A stretch of DNA of 64,000 bases, taken from NCBI GenBank assembly GCA_050251815.1, contig JBFWMB010000011.1, forward strand, positions 9,007 to 73,006. The letters run 5' to 3'. Positions within the stretch are counted from its first letter, which is position 1. Each line of letters starts with the position of its first letter. Below are positions 52,696-61,812 of the stretch, piece after piece. The DNA is from GWE2-40-63 sp050251815. Its GTDB lineage: Bacteria; Bacteroidota; Bacteroidia; Bacteroidales; SZUA-534. Both the position numbers and the translations under genes were made by a program. The notes beneath the pieces were generated by a model that was not told the DNA's origin, did no database searches, and worked only from the letters and a program-made list of their open reading frames with translations.

Positions 52696-54243
52696 TTAAA
52701 AAAATATTTTGTCGCCTTTCTGATCGTAAAAATGATAGTCGAGAAAAGCCGTTGCATTTGATGCTTTTATTGAAAGGCGGAACAAATACTTTAAACGCCA
52801 TTTAAAATGAATGGAGAAGAATCCTTTGTTCAGGTAAGCAGCTACGTATGGGTGGAGCGTGAGGACCACTTTTCTATAGCGGTATTTTCGTAAACTCCAA
52901 CGTACGTGATTTTCAAGTTCGTCGACAAACAAAATACTTGGCGAAACTTCGCCAGTGCCATTGCACGACGGGCAGCGCTCAACGGTTTGTACCGACATTT
53001 CTGGCCGCACCCTTTGGCGGGTAATTTGCATCAACCCAAATTTACTTAGGGGTAATATATGGTGCTTTGCCCTATCTGAAGCCATAAACTCTTTCATTTT
53101 TTCGTAGAGTTTTTGCTTATTATCGGGGTCGTGCATGTCGATAAAATCAATGACAATAATTCCGCCCATATCTCGCAGCCGTAATTGGCGCGCAATTTCT
53201 TTGGCAGCCACCAGGTTTACATCAATGGCATTTTCCTCCTGATTGCTTCCCGACTGGGAGCGGTTTCCTGAGTTCACGTCAATAACGTGAAGGGCTTCGG
53301 TGTGTTCAATAACCAGGTATGCGCCTTTTTGAATGGCCACTGTTTTTCCAAACAGGGCTTTTATTTGCTTTTCGAGACCAAAATGTTCGAAAATGGGTTG
53401 ACTGCGATCGTACAGTTTGATTATCTTTTCGCGGTCGGGAGCAACTGACTTAATGTAATCGCGGGTTTCAGCAAAGAGTACTTTATCGTTTAAGTAGACG
53501 TTGTTGAAATCAGCGTTTAGCATATCGCGCAGAATGGCTGTTGTACGATTTAGTTCACCCAAAACCAGTTTTGGGGGTTTGTTTTTAAGGTTTTGAAAAG
53601 CTCCTTCCCATTTTTCGACCAGCCCGCGTAATTCAGCATCCAGATCTGCCACCCGCTTGTTTTCGGCAACTGTTCTGACAATAACACCGAAGTTTTTAGG
53701 TTTAATGCTTTGAACCAGTTTCCGCAGGCGATCACGTTCTTCAAAATCACTGATTTTTTGGGATATGGATATTTTATCCGAAAAGGGAATCAATACCAGA
53801 TTCCGGCCGGCTATGGAGATTTCAGAGGCTAGCCGTGGCCCCTTGGTCGAGATGGGTTCTTTTGCCACCTGGACCATTATGGTTTGACCTTCAGTAAGAA
53901 CTTGTTGTATTTTACCGTTTTTGTCGATATCAGGTTCCAAATGGAACTTGGATACAGGAAAGATTTTGCTTTTACTTTCGATAGCCAGTTTCACGTATTT
54001 GTCGAGCGACCGAAACTGATGGCCGAGATCTAAATAGTGTAAAAAAGCATCCTTCTCAAAACCAACATCGATAAATGCCGCATTTAATCCGGGCATTATC
54101 TTTTTGACTTTTCCTAAATAAATATCTCCAACAGCAAAGTTGGTATTATTTTTTTCTTTATTTAATTCAACTAAGTTCTTATCTTCTAAAAGTGCAATTA
54201 CAACTTCCGAAGAAGATGAGTTTATCACAAGTTCCTTACTCAC
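52696..54243 (-). CDS. rng: Ribonuclease G/E family endoribonuclease
   Basis: 515 residues. N-terminal S1 domain (about 35-95, VGDIYLGKVKKIMPGLNAAF), RNase H-like and 5'-sensor regions, the catalytic Asp pair in HVIDVNSGNRS and GGIIVIDFIDM, and the Zn-link CPSCNGTGEV that in E. coli RNase E/G holds the dimer. Lacks the long scaffold tail of RNase E, so RNase G form. Cuts single-stranded RNA in rRNA maturation and mRNA decay. Its neighbours in Bacteroidota genomes are typically HU and mutY, as here. Confidence 0.92.
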   Translation of the reverse strand: MSKELVINSSSSEVVIALLEDKNLVELNKEKNNTNFAVGDIYLGKVKKIMPGLNAAFIDVGFEKDAFLHYLDLGHQFRSLDKYVKLAIESKSKIFPVSKFHLEPDIDKNGKIQQVLTEGQTIMVQVAKEPISTKGPRLASEISIAGRNLVLIPFSDKISISQKISDFEERDRLRKLVQSIKPKNFGVIVRTVAENKRVADLDAELRGLVEKWEGAFQNLKNKPPKLVLGELNRTTAILRDMLNADFNNVYLNDKVLFAETRDYIKSVAPDREKIIKLYDRSQPIFEHFGLEKQIKALFGKTVAIQKGAYLVIEHTEALHVIDVNSGNRSQSGSNQEENAIDVNLVAAKEIARQLRLRDMGGIIVIDFIDMHDPDNKQKLYEKMKEFMASDRAKHHILPLSKFGLMQITRQRVRPEMSVQTVERCPSCNGTGEVSPSILFVDELENHVRWSLRKYRYRKVVLTLHPYVAAYLNKGFFSIHFKWRLKYLFRLSIKASNATAFLDYHFYDQKGDKIFF

Positions 54244-54368
54244 AATTCCATCACTTTAACAATGAAGATATTAGTATAGCTTCGCTAAAAATAACCTATA
54301 AAAATAATAAACCTAAAGAGACACCGCTCTATAGGTTTATTAATTTCATTTATAAAAAAAAGAGACTG

Positions 54369-54461
54369 TTATTTCTTCTTTTTATGCCTGTTTTTGCGTA
54401 GCCTTTTCTTACGCTTATGCGTGGCCATCTTATGTCTTTTCCTTTTCTTTCCGCTTGGCAT
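54369..54461 (-). CDS. AURKAIP1/COX24-domain small ribosomal-type protein (30 aa)
   Basis: An ATG at 54461 opens a 30-codon frame ending in TAA at 54369-54371: MPSGKKRKRHKMATHKRKKR followed by LRKNRHKKKK. It has no negatively charged residue and is packed with Lys, Arg and His. The sequence matches, from memory, the Bacteroidota AURKAIP1/COX24-domain family, whose mitochondrial relative is ribosomal protein mS38. It lies 107 bp beyond the RNase G start and 22 bp after the HU stop, so it is likely in one operon with HU. It is far shorter than the usual size limit for gene prediction. Confidence 0.85.
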   Translation of the reverse strand: MPSGKKRKRHKMATHKRKKRLRKNRHKKKK

Positions 54462-54483
54462 AATTCGTAATTTTAGATGTTAA

Positions 54484-54771
54484 TTATTTTTTTACACTAC
54501 TTTTAACCTTGCTAACAAATGTTTTTGCAGGTTTAAAAGATGGAATAAAATGCTCAGGAATAATGATAGTGGTGTTTTTCGATATATTCCGAGCAGTTTT
54601 TTCAGCTCTTTTCTTAACTACAAAACTACCAAAACCTCTTAGGTAAACGTTGTTACCAGTTTCCAACGAAGTTTTAATGCTTTCCATAAAAGCCTCAACA
54701 GTTTTCTGAACTGTTACTTTCTCAATTCCTGTGTTCTTTGAGATTTCGTTAACAATATCTGCTTTTGTCAT
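54484..54771 (-). CDS. hup: HU-family DNA-binding protein
   Basis: 95 residues. The HU/IHF fold is complete: helices TKADIVNEISKNTGIEK and VEAFMESIKTSLETGN, the beta arm VYLRGFGSFVVKKRAEK with the conserved G-F-G-S-F, then IIIPEHFIPSFKPAKTF. It binds and bends DNA non-specifically; some Bacteroidota copies act as nucleoid protein alone. The C-terminal Lys-rich tail (KVKSSVKK) extends beyond the core. It is encoded next to the small ribosomal-type gene and opposite mutY. Confidence 0.92.
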   Translation of the reverse strand: MTKADIVNEISKNTGIEKVTVQKTVEAFMESIKTSLETGNNVYLRGFGSFVVKKRAEKTARNISKNTTIIIPEHFIPSFKPAKTFVSKVKSSVKK

Positions 54772-54906
54772 TTCTAAAAACCTTTTATATCAATTATTTA
54801 ATTTTTTTCAAAAAGTGTTGGCAAATATAAATGTTTAATTCTGAATATGAAAACAATTCCACTAATTTTGTCTAAAAAAAAATTACACTTATAAGATTGT
54901 TTTTCA

Positions 54907-55995
54907 GTGAATACTAGCGCTCTCCTGACTTTGTGGTATCAAAAAAATATGCGGGACCTGCCTTGGAGGCAAGTTAAAAATCCGTATATCACATGGGTTT
55001 CTGAGATTATTATGCAACAAACCCGAATTGCCCAGGGCTTGCCTTACTTTAATCGTTTTATTGAAAAGTTTCCAACTGTGGAGCATTTGGCCAATGCTTC
55101 AATCGACGAGGTTTTGCTTCTCTGGCAAGGGCTTGGTTATTATTCGCGTGCCAGGAATATGCATCAGACTGCTCAAACAATAGTTACTGATTATGAAGGA
55201 ACGTTTCCCAAAACGGCCAGGCAACTGCAAAAATTAAAAGGAATTGGCGAATATACCGCTGCAGCCATTTCCTCGTTCTGTTTCAACGAAAAAGTTCCGG
55301 CCATCGATGGAAATGTTTACCGTATTATTTCCCGAATCTACGATGTTCAGGAACCTGTTGACAAAGCTAAAGGTAAAAACCTAATATATAATTTGGTGTC
55401 GAAGCTTTTGCCTGCGCAAAACTGTGGTGAATTTAATCAGGCGCTAATGGATTTTGGAGCCATGGTGTGTACCCCCCGGCAAGCTTCTTGTAATATATGT
55501 CCGCTTGCGCTAAAATGTCAGGCAAAATTTAACGGAACGGTTGAAGAGCGTCCCGTTAAATCGACCATAACCAAAGTAAGGCAACGTTATTTTGTATATG
55601 TAGTGGTAACCGATGGCAAAAACATTTTAATTCAGAAAAGAGATAAAAACGATATTTGGAAAGGGTTGTACCAATTGCCTCTTTTTGAGTTTGAAAAAAG
55701 TATGGATGCAGATACCTTTTTGGCCTTGCCTAAAGTAAAAGAGAGCCAGTCTATTAATTCATTGGTTTTACTCGATGGTTTTGAACCAGCAACGCACAAA
55801 TTGAGTCATCAAACCATTCACGCTAAATTTTTGTTGTTTGGTTCGTCCCGCTTACCCCAAATAAATGGATATAAATCAATATTAATCAGTAATTTTGATG
55901 CCTATGCTTTTCCAAAGCTTATTGAGCGCTATTTAAATGGAAGGTTAACAAAAATAATGAAAACTAAAATTTGGGGTTCCATTAAAAGTTTGTAA
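54907..55995 (+). CDS. mutY: A/G-specific adenine glycosylase MutY
   Basis: Removes adenine mispaired with 8-oxoguanine. 362 residues with a GTG start at 54907. Helix-hairpin-helix KLKGIGEYTAAAISSF and the catalytic Asp in VPAIDGNVYRI; the Glu in SEIIMQQTR; the iron-sulfur cluster loop C-x6-C-x2-C-x5-C (CTPRQASCNICPLALKC); and a NUDIX-like 8-oxoG recognition domain near 220-345 (NDIWKGLYQLPLFEFE). It heads a rightward run mutY-ssb-gldE-gldD that is widely conserved in Bacteroidota. Confidence 0.94.
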   Translation: MNTSALLTLWYQKNMRDLPWRQVKNPYITWVSEIIMQQTRIAQGLPYFNRFIEKFPTVEHLANASIDEVLLLWQGLGYYSRARNMHQTAQTIVTDYEGTFPKTARQLQKLKGIGEYTAAAISSFCFNEKVPAIDGNVYRIISRIYDVQEPVDKAKGKNLIYNLVSKLLPAQNCGEFNQALMDFGAMVCTPRQASCNICPLALKCQAKFNGTVEERPVKSTITKVRQRYFVYVVVTDGKNILIQKRDKNDIWKGLYQLPLFEFEKSMDADTFLALPKVKESQSINSLVLLDGFEPATHKLSHQTIHAKFLLFGSSRLPQINGYKSILISNFDAYAFPKLIERYLNGRLTKIMKTKIWGSIKSL

Positions 55996-56031
55996 TTTTA
56001 ATCCTAATTTTAACCCTTTAAATATTCTGTT

Positions 56032-56460
56032 ATGATTAATAAAGTAATACTTGTTGGTAATGTGGGCAAAGACCCTGAAGTACGACACCTTGAAAGCGGT
56101 GTAGCCGTTGCACAATTACCGCTGGCAACCAGCGAAACCTATAAAGACAAATCGGGGAATAAAACAACGCAAACCGAATGGCATAATTTGGTTTTTTGGC
56201 GTGGATTAGCCGATGTGGTTGAAAAATATGTAAAAAAGGGAGATCCGCTTTATATAGAAGGTAAAATTCGTAGTCGCTCGTACGACGATAAAGACGGAGT
56301 TAAACGGTATGTAACTGAGATAGTAGTTGATAATATGCAAATGTTGGGTCGTAAATCGTCGGGTGAGGCGGGAGGAACTATTCCACCACCATCGAACAGT
56401 GACGCGCCCGATAGCAATTCGGTTAATGAGCCTTTGGAAACCGATGATCTTCCGTTTTAA
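56032..56460 (+). CDS. ssb: Single-stranded DNA-binding protein
   Basis: 142 residues. OB fold with MINKVILVGNVGKDPEVRHL, WHNLVFWRGLADVVEKYVKKG, RSRSYDDKDGVKRYVTEIVV; a Gly/Pro/Ser linker; and the acidic tip DDLPF that recruits repair and replication partners. It lies between mutY and gldE, with gaps of 36 and 24 bp, the order seen in most Bacteroidota. Confidence 0.94.
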   Translation: MINKVILVGNVGKDPEVRHLESGVAVAQLPLATSETYKDKSGNKTTQTEWHNLVFWRGLADVVEKYVKKGDPLYIEGKIRSRSYDDKDGVKRYVTEIVVDNMQMLGRKSSGEAGGTIPPPSNSDAPDSNSVNEPLETDDLPF

Positions 56461-56484
56461 TAACCGCTAAAACTTTAAGAAAAA

Positions 56485-57804
56485 TTGGAAAGTGATCCTT
56501 ATTCTGGTTGGGTAATATTAAGTGCACTTAATATTACCTTTCTACCATTTACCTTTCAAACTACACTGGGAATTGTTCTTACCATAGTCTTACTTATTGG
56601 CTCTGCTTTTTTTTCGGGGAGTGAACTTGCTTTTTATTCACTTCAGGCCGACGATATAAATACCATTCAAAAAGGAGGAATTCCCAAAGTGGAAACCGCT
56701 AAAAGGTTAATTCAAAAACCTCATGAGCTTTGGGCAACTATTTTGGTTTCAAGAAGTATTATTATTCTCATTTTAATATTGGGGTTGGTATTTCTTTTTA
56801 GAAACTGGATAATTTTTGAAGGACCCCTCACGCATAAATTTTTACTTGAAGTTTCGGTAATTTTCATTTTAGTTTTCTTGTTTGGCGTGCTTATTCCCCG
56901 AATTTATGCCAGTCAGTATGCCTATAAATGGGCTTTGTTTATGGCTTTTCCCTTGCTTTTAATTCAGCGTTTTTTTAAACCATTAATCACAATAATTGCC
57001 AGTTTGGACAAATATTTTGAGAATCGCTACCATAAAAAACCGCCTTTTTCAATTAACGATTTGTCGAATGTGCTTGAATATACCGCCGATGTAGTTGACG
57101 AAGACAAGGAGATTTTGAAGGGAATTATTGAATATGGGAATATTGAAGTTTCGGAAATTATGTGTCCGCGTGTCGATGTGCTTGCACTGGATATTGACAC
57201 GCCTTTTACCAAGGTTATTCGAGAAGTGGTTGATGCCGGATACTCCCGGATTCCCATTTATGAAAAAACCTTCGACGATGTTAAAGGTATTTTATACATA
57301 AAGGATTTGCTTGCGCACATAAACGAAACCGACGAGTTTAACTGGCAGTCGCTGCTTCGTGAGCCTTATTTTGTGCCTGAGGGGAAAAAAATTAACGAAT
57401 TGCTGAACGAACTGCAAACCGATAAAATACACATGGCTGTTGTGGTCGACGAATACGGCGGTACTTCAGGAATTATTACCATGGAAGATATTATTGAAGA
57501 AATAGTTGGCGATATTACCGATGAATTTGACGAGGACGAAACCTATTTTTCAAAAATAAACGATAATAATTTTCTCTTCGATGGTAAAACCTTGCTAAAC
57601 GATTTTTGCAAAATAGTGGAAGTTGAAAACAACTTTTTTGATTCAGTAAAGGGCGATGCCGAAACACTGGCAGGTTTTATTCTGGAATTGAAAGGTGAAT
57701 TTCCGGAAAAATACGACAAAATAAAATTTCAGCACCTCACGTTTACCATTGAGGAGGTGGATAAACGACGCATTCGAAAAATAAAAACTTCCATTAAAAG
57801 ATAA
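56485..57804 (+). CDS. gldE: Gliding-motility-associated protein GldE (CNNM/CBS/CorC-type)
   Basis: 439 residues. The start appears to be TTG 56485, since no ATG is in frame before about residue 150. An N-terminal DUF21/CNNM membrane region (four helices: GIVLTIVLLIGSAFFSGSELAF and later segments) precedes two CBS domains (EVSEIMCPRVDVLALD, KIHMAVVVDEYGGTSGIITM) and a CorC/HlyC transporter-associated domain at the C-terminus. gldE is linked with gldD in gliding flavobacteria, where it supports gliding and type IX secretion when GldD is scarce. Related CorC proteins act in Mg2+/Co2+ efflux. Confidence 0.9.
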   Translation: MESDPYSGWVILSALNITFLPFTFQTTLGIVLTIVLLIGSAFFSGSELAFYSLQADDINTIQKGGIPKVETAKRLIQKPHELWATILVSRSIIILILILGLVFLFRNWIIFEGPLTHKFLLEVSVIFILVFLFGVLIPRIYASQYAYKWALFMAFPLLLIQRFFKPLITIIASLDKYFENRYHKKPPFSINDLSNVLEYTADVVDEDKEILKGIIEYGNIEVSEIMCPRVDVLALDIDTPFTKVIREVVDAGYSRIPIYEKTFDDVKGILYIKDLLAHINETDEFNWQSLLREPYFVPEGKKINELLNELQTDKIHMAVVVDEYGGTSGIITMEDIIEEIVGDITDEFDEDETYFSKINDNNFLFDGKTLLNDFCKIVEVENNFFDSVKGDAETLAGFILELKGEFPEKYDKIKFQHLTFTIEEVDKRRIRKIKTSIKR

Positions 57805-57870
57805 ATTAATTGTTGTAAGCAGGCATGTAAAAGTTATATGCTATTTTTGGCGAATTGAAAACTCAGGTTC

Positions 57871-58440
57871 ATGCATAATTATTTTATTCTACTTATCTCA
57901 CTTTTTCTGTTAAGTGTATCATGTAATAGTGACTACACACCTAAGCCACGAGGCTATTTCCGAATCGATTTGCCTGAAAAAGAGTACAATCAAACTCCAA
58001 AGAAACTTCCTTATGCCTTTGAATATCCGGCATACAGTATTTTGGTTAATAATCGGCAGGCTGCAGATGAACTTTACTGGATAAATGTGGTATTTCCCAA
58101 ATTCAAGGCTACTTTGCACCTTAGTTACAAAACCATCGACAATAACCTGGAAGAATACCTGAACGATTCGCGCAATTTTGTTTACAAGCATACGGTTAAA
58201 GCCGATGCTATTGGTGAAACGCCGTATTTGAATGCCGAAAAAAAAGTGTATGGAATTCTATACGACATAAAAGGGGATGCGGCATCGAATACCCAGTTTT
58301 TTTTAACCGACAGCACACATAATTTTATTCGGGGTGCTTTGTATTTTGAAGTACATCCCAATAAAGACTCCCTGGCACCAGTGCTTGAGTTTATAAATCA
58401 GGATCTGGTGCATTTGATTGAAACTTTTGAATGGAAGTAA
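57871..58440 (+). CDS. gldD: Gliding motility lipoprotein GldD
   Basis: 189 residues with a lipobox: MHNYFILLISLFLLSVSC, Cys18. GldD signature: PKPRGYFRIDLPEKEY, FEYPAYSILVN, WINVVFPKFKATLHLSY, YDIKGDAASNTQFFLTD, HNFIRGALYFEVHPNKDSLA. It is a cell-envelope lipoprotein required for gliding and T9SS in Flavobacterium. It follows gldE directly and comes before the PPTase gene, the standard order. Confidence 0.93.
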   Translation: MHNYFILLISLFLLSVSCNSDYTPKPRGYFRIDLPEKEYNQTPKKLPYAFEYPAYSILVNNRQAADELYWINVVFPKFKATLHLSYKTIDNNLEEYLNDSRNFVYKHTVKADAIGETPYLNAEKKVYGILYDIKGDAASNTQFFLTDSTHNFIRGALYFEVHPNKDSLAPVLEFINQDLVHLIETFEWK

Positions 58441-58441
58441 C

Positions 58442-59083
58442 ATGGCTCTTGTTTTTAAGGAACATATTGCCATGGGAACTCTTTTGGGAGTTTGGAAAAA
58501 GGAAGAGGAACTGGAGTTGTTGCATTCGGTATTCCCTTTACGGAGTGAAGAAAAAGCTGATTTTGAAAAAATATCGAACCTTACCCGACGAAAAGAATGG
58601 CTCACAACAAGGGTGCTTTTGACCGAGTTGCTGCAGAAACGTAAAATTATTAACTATTCGGCCCACGGCAAACCATTTATAAACGAGAGCAAGCTGAATT
58701 TAAGCATTTCGCATTCCCGAAATTTTGTTGCCATAATTATTAGCAGTCAGTATTATCCTGGTGTTGATATCGAACAGGTTTCGGAACGTGTAGCCAATGT
58801 GCAGCATAAATTTTTAAACGAAACTGAAAGGGTGTGGTGTAACAGCTTATCTTTAATGACAGCCTGTTGGAGCGCAAAAGAAGCAGTATTCAAAATTTTT
58901 GAGCGTGAACTCGATTTTCACGATATGGTAGTAGAGCCTTTTCAACTGGGACCGGACAAAGGACAATTCGAAGCATCCATAATTAAATCCGTTCCACCTA
59001 AACGCTTTAAAATAAACTATCGGTTTTTCGAGTACGATATTTTAACCTACACCCTTAGGCGTCCCGATTTATTAATTTCGTAA
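58442..59083 (+). CDS. 4'-phosphopantetheinyl transferase superfamily protein
   Basis: 213 residues from ATG 58442 (MALVFKEHIAMG), 1 bp after the gldD stop; the frame opens inside gldD at 58418. Conserved motifs: LNLSISHSRNFVAI, GVDIEQV (Mg-binding Asp) and WSAKEAVFK (catalytic Glu/Lys). It transfers the phosphopantetheine arm of coenzyme A to carrier proteins. The Sfp-like length suggests activity on acyl, peptidyl or secondary-metabolite carriers; in Bacteroidota it probably serves the main ACP as well. Confidence 0.88.
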   Translation: MALVFKEHIAMGTLLGVWKKEEELELLHSVFPLRSEEKADFEKISNLTRRKEWLTTRVLLTELLQKRKIINYSAHGKPFINESKLNLSISHSRNFVAIIISSQYYPGVDIEQVSERVANVQHKFLNETERVWCNSLSLMTACWSAKEAVFKIFERELDFHDMVVEPFQLGPDKGQFEASIIKSVPPKRFKINYRFFEYDILTYTLRRPDLLIS

Positions 59084-59103
59084 AGATTTCCTATCTTGGC
59101 TCC

Positions 59104-59847
59104 ATGTTGATTCAATACTTAAAAAAACAGTTTTCAGCTGGCAAAAAGTTATTTGCCTTACTCATCGATCCCGATAAGCATACGCCGGAATCCATTGAAA
59201 ATTTGTTAGTTAGTTTAATCAATAAGCCTGGCCCCGATCTTATTCTTGTTGGTGGAAGCCTTTTGTTTAATGGTGTTTCTCAAATTATTACAGCCATAAA
59301 ACGAAATACCCAAATACCGGTATTCCTGTTTCCCGGCAATGTGCAGCATGTATCTGAAAATGCCGATGGGATTTTGCTGCTCTCACTTATTTCAGGTCGT
59401 AATCCGGAATTTTTAATCGGCAATCACGTGCAGGCAGCGCCCATGATTCGAAAGGCCGGTTTGGAAGTTATACCTACAGGCTATTTGCTGATAAATTCCG
59501 GAGTTAGTACTTCGGTTTCGTATATGAGTAATACGGCTCCAATTCCTTACGATAAAACCGATATTGCTGTTGCTACGGCTATGGCCGGTGAAATGCTGGG
59601 TATGCAGCTTATATATCTGGAAGCCGGAAGTGGAGCTCAAATGCCGGTTTCAGAGCGCATGATAACTGAGGTAAAGACTAATATTCAAATTCCCCTGGTG
59701 GTGGGTGGGGGAATTAAAACAACGGAACAACTTTCCAAAGTACTGGATGCCGGCGCCGATATGGTGGTAGTGGGAACCGCTGCTGAAACAAATGCTGCGG
59801 TGGTTTCTGAGTTTGCATCATTTTTTGTTGGGCGAAACCAAAAATAA
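59104..59847 (+). CDS. Geranylgeranylglyceryl/heptaprenylglyceryl phosphate synthase family protein
   Basis: 247-residue TIM barrel with LFALLIDPDKHTPE, LILVGGSLLFNGVSQII, IPVFLFPGNVQHVSENADG, YLEAGSGAQMPVSERM, VGGGIKTTEQL and DMVVVGTAAE phosphate motifs. In archaea this enzyme makes the first ether bond of membrane lipids; in bacteria of this group it is widely present, with a proposed role in making an unknown prenyl-glyceryl compound. It lies 20 bp after the PPTase gene. The function in Bacteroidota lipids remains uncertain. Confidence 0.9.
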   Translation: MLIQYLKKQFSAGKKLFALLIDPDKHTPESIENLLVSLINKPGPDLILVGGSLLFNGVSQIITAIKRNTQIPVFLFPGNVQHVSENADGILLLSLISGRNPEFLIGNHVQAAPMIRKAGLEVIPTGYLLINSGVSTSVSYMSNTAPIPYDKTDIAVATAMAGEMLGMQLIYLEAGSGAQMPVSERMITEVKTNIQIPLVVGGGIKTTEQLSKVLDAGADMVVVGTAAETNAAVVSEFASFFVGRNQK

Positions 59848-59863
59848 TTTCTTTTCAGGATTA

Positions 59864-61510
59864 CTATTCTTCCAATTCTTCTATTACCGAGCCTGTAGCA
59901 CCATTGGGGAATGGAATATTCAAAAAATTCGACAAGGTAGGTGCAATATCCTGCATGTAGATGCTACGGGATATGCGGTCACGTTTAATTTTCCATCCAT
60001 ACCAGATTAAGGGAACATGCGTGTCGTAATTGTTTGCCGAATTGGCACTCGAAACATACGAACCTTTTTCAATCCATCCGGGTTCCAGGTTAATTACCAC
60101 ATCGCCTGAGCGTTTTTGATTAAACGAATTTTGCATGGCAGCAAAAGCACCGTGTGAGAAATTGGTTTGTTCCAGCGTAGTTGCTGTTATGGCATTTGCT
60201 ACTCCTGAAAACTGAATCATAAATTGGGAAACCACTTGCTGAACATCAGAAATAGTTAATTTCGCATCTTCAATTAAGCGATGGTTCAAATAAATTTGCT
60301 TGTTGTGGTATTCAGCAATCCATTTTCCTTTATCGTAGAGCGCATTTAAATAGGTTCCCAGTAGCATTACCGCACGCTCGGCATTAAACTCACCCGAAGG
60401 AATATTAACAGCCTGTAAATCTTCAGGATTGTACGACGTTCCGTGGTCCGATGTGAGGTAAACCAACACGTTGTGTTTTCCAAACTGCTCGTCGAGGAAT
60501 TGTAAAAAGTGGGCAAGTTCGGCATCGAGTCGTAAATACAGGTCTTCAAGTTCTATCGAATTGGGACCGCACGATTCGCTTATCCGCGCGGTTGACGCAA
60601 ATCCAATACTTAAAAAGTCGGTAAAATCATCAACACCCAATTCTTCGTGCAATATGGCCGACACTGCAAAGTCTTTGGTTAAGGTTAGTCCGTATGGGGT
60701 GGCTTTTAATACACTGTAGGGAAGTTCTTTTTTTACAAAGGACGAAATACGTTTGGCAAATTTGTTTTGGTCCGAAAAACCAACCTCTTTCGACAGGCCC
60801 AGTTTTGCTCCATTACTATAGGTTTCTATAGCAAGTAAGGGGCTCCAATCGCGCTCGAGGTATATGTCGGGAAATTTTTTTGTATTGAATTCATTCACCC
60901 ATCCGGGGAGCGAATCCATGTAGTACGAACTGCTTACCCAATTGCCCGATGCGTCGTCGAACCAATAGGCGGCATTGGCCAAATGACCGGTAGATAAAAT
61001 GGCTGCTTCGGGTTTAAACGAAACACCAATCACTTTAGAACGACCGTTGTTAAAAAGCTTTAGTTCGTCGGTAAACGTAGTAGTTAACAGATTAATTGGG
61101 GAGTTGGGATATACATCGTTTTTTGAACCAATGGAGTGTTGTTTTTCATCGAAAACAGCGTAGGTGCGGTTGTTTTGCAAACGCTGGTACCAGCGATCGG
61201 CAACAACTCCGTGAACTGCCGGTTCACATCCGGTAGCAATGGTGGCAAAGCCGGGGGCAGTCTGGGTCAATAAATAGTTGTAATTAGCATTTTTACAGAG
61301 GGTTCCTTCACCTATCAGTTTTTTAAAGCCGTCTTCTCCAAAATTTTCCCAAAAGCGGTACAGATAATCGTAACGCATATCTTCAATTACAATACCTACA
61401 ATAAGTTTTGGGGCTTCGGGCGGAATCTCTTTCCGCTTTTGTGCCTGTGAAAATTGCGTAACGAATAAGAGTGAACTTACTAATATTAAAATGCGTGAAA
61501 TCATAGCCAT
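59864..61510 (-). CDS. pafA: Alkaline phosphatase PafA-like, exported
   Basis: 548 residues with signal peptide (MAMISRILILVSSLLFVTQF). Alkaline phosphatase superfamily metal sites: IVIEDMRYDY (Asp44), the nucleophile segment LLTQTAPGFATI with Thr84 (PafA enzymes use Thr), LTSDHGTSYN (Asp/His) and THVPLIWYG (His). PafA-type monoesterases are periplasmic, Ca-independent enzymes that hydrolyse phosphate monoesters and are typical of Bacteroidota. It is convergent with the GGGP-synthase gene, 16 bp between stops. No Pho-type operator was recognised. Confidence 0.9.
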   Translation of the reverse strand: MAMISRILILVSSLLFVTQFSQAQKRKEIPPEAPKLIVGIVIEDMRYDYLYRFWENFGEDGFKKLIGEGTLCKNANYNYLLTQTAPGFATIATGCEPAVHGVVADRWYQRLQNNRTYAVFDEKQHSIGSKNDVYPNSPINLLTTTFTDELKLFNNGRSKVIGVSFKPEAAILSTGHLANAAYWFDDASGNWVSSSYYMDSLPGWVNEFNTKKFPDIYLERDWSPLLAIETYSNGAKLGLSKEVGFSDQNKFAKRISSFVKKELPYSVLKATPYGLTLTKDFAVSAILHEELGVDDFTDFLSIGFASTARISESCGPNSIELEDLYLRLDAELAHFLQFLDEQFGKHNVLVYLTSDHGTSYNPEDLQAVNIPSGEFNAERAVMLLGTYLNALYDKGKWIAEYHNKQIYLNHRLIEDAKLTISDVQQVVSQFMIQFSGVANAITATTLEQTNFSHGAFAAMQNSFNQKRSGDVVINLEPGWIEKGSYVSSANSANNYDTHVPLIWYGWKIKRDRISRSIYMQDIAPTLSNFLNIPFPNGATGSVIEELEE

Positions 61511-61812
61511 AAGGTTTTACGCTGGCAAATGTAATTATTTATGGCAGAATTCATGAATGCTTATGACCAAAATGCCTGCAAAGCAGCAATGTATTTTCTA
61601 TGAAAGGGTGCTTTTTGAACCCTATTTTGTCCATAGCTATAAAGCAAACTGCTGTTATGTTTTTGATTTAACAAAATATTACCTGTGTTTACATCCAGTG
61701 ATGAAGTTTTAATAGAAAAAAACAGTTCTCATTTTTCCCTCATTCGAGGCTTTCTATTCACACCACCTAGAATTATGATGCGCTTTTTCTATTTTTACAA
61801 AAATTACAAGCT
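61511..61812. other. Intergenic gap without recognised features
   Basis: About 300 bp between the divergent pafA and radical SAM genes. I see a run of weak AT-rich stretches and no complete TAnnTTTG/TTG pair, terminator, repeat or small gene that I can support. It should contain the promoters for both genes. Confidence 0.4.
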
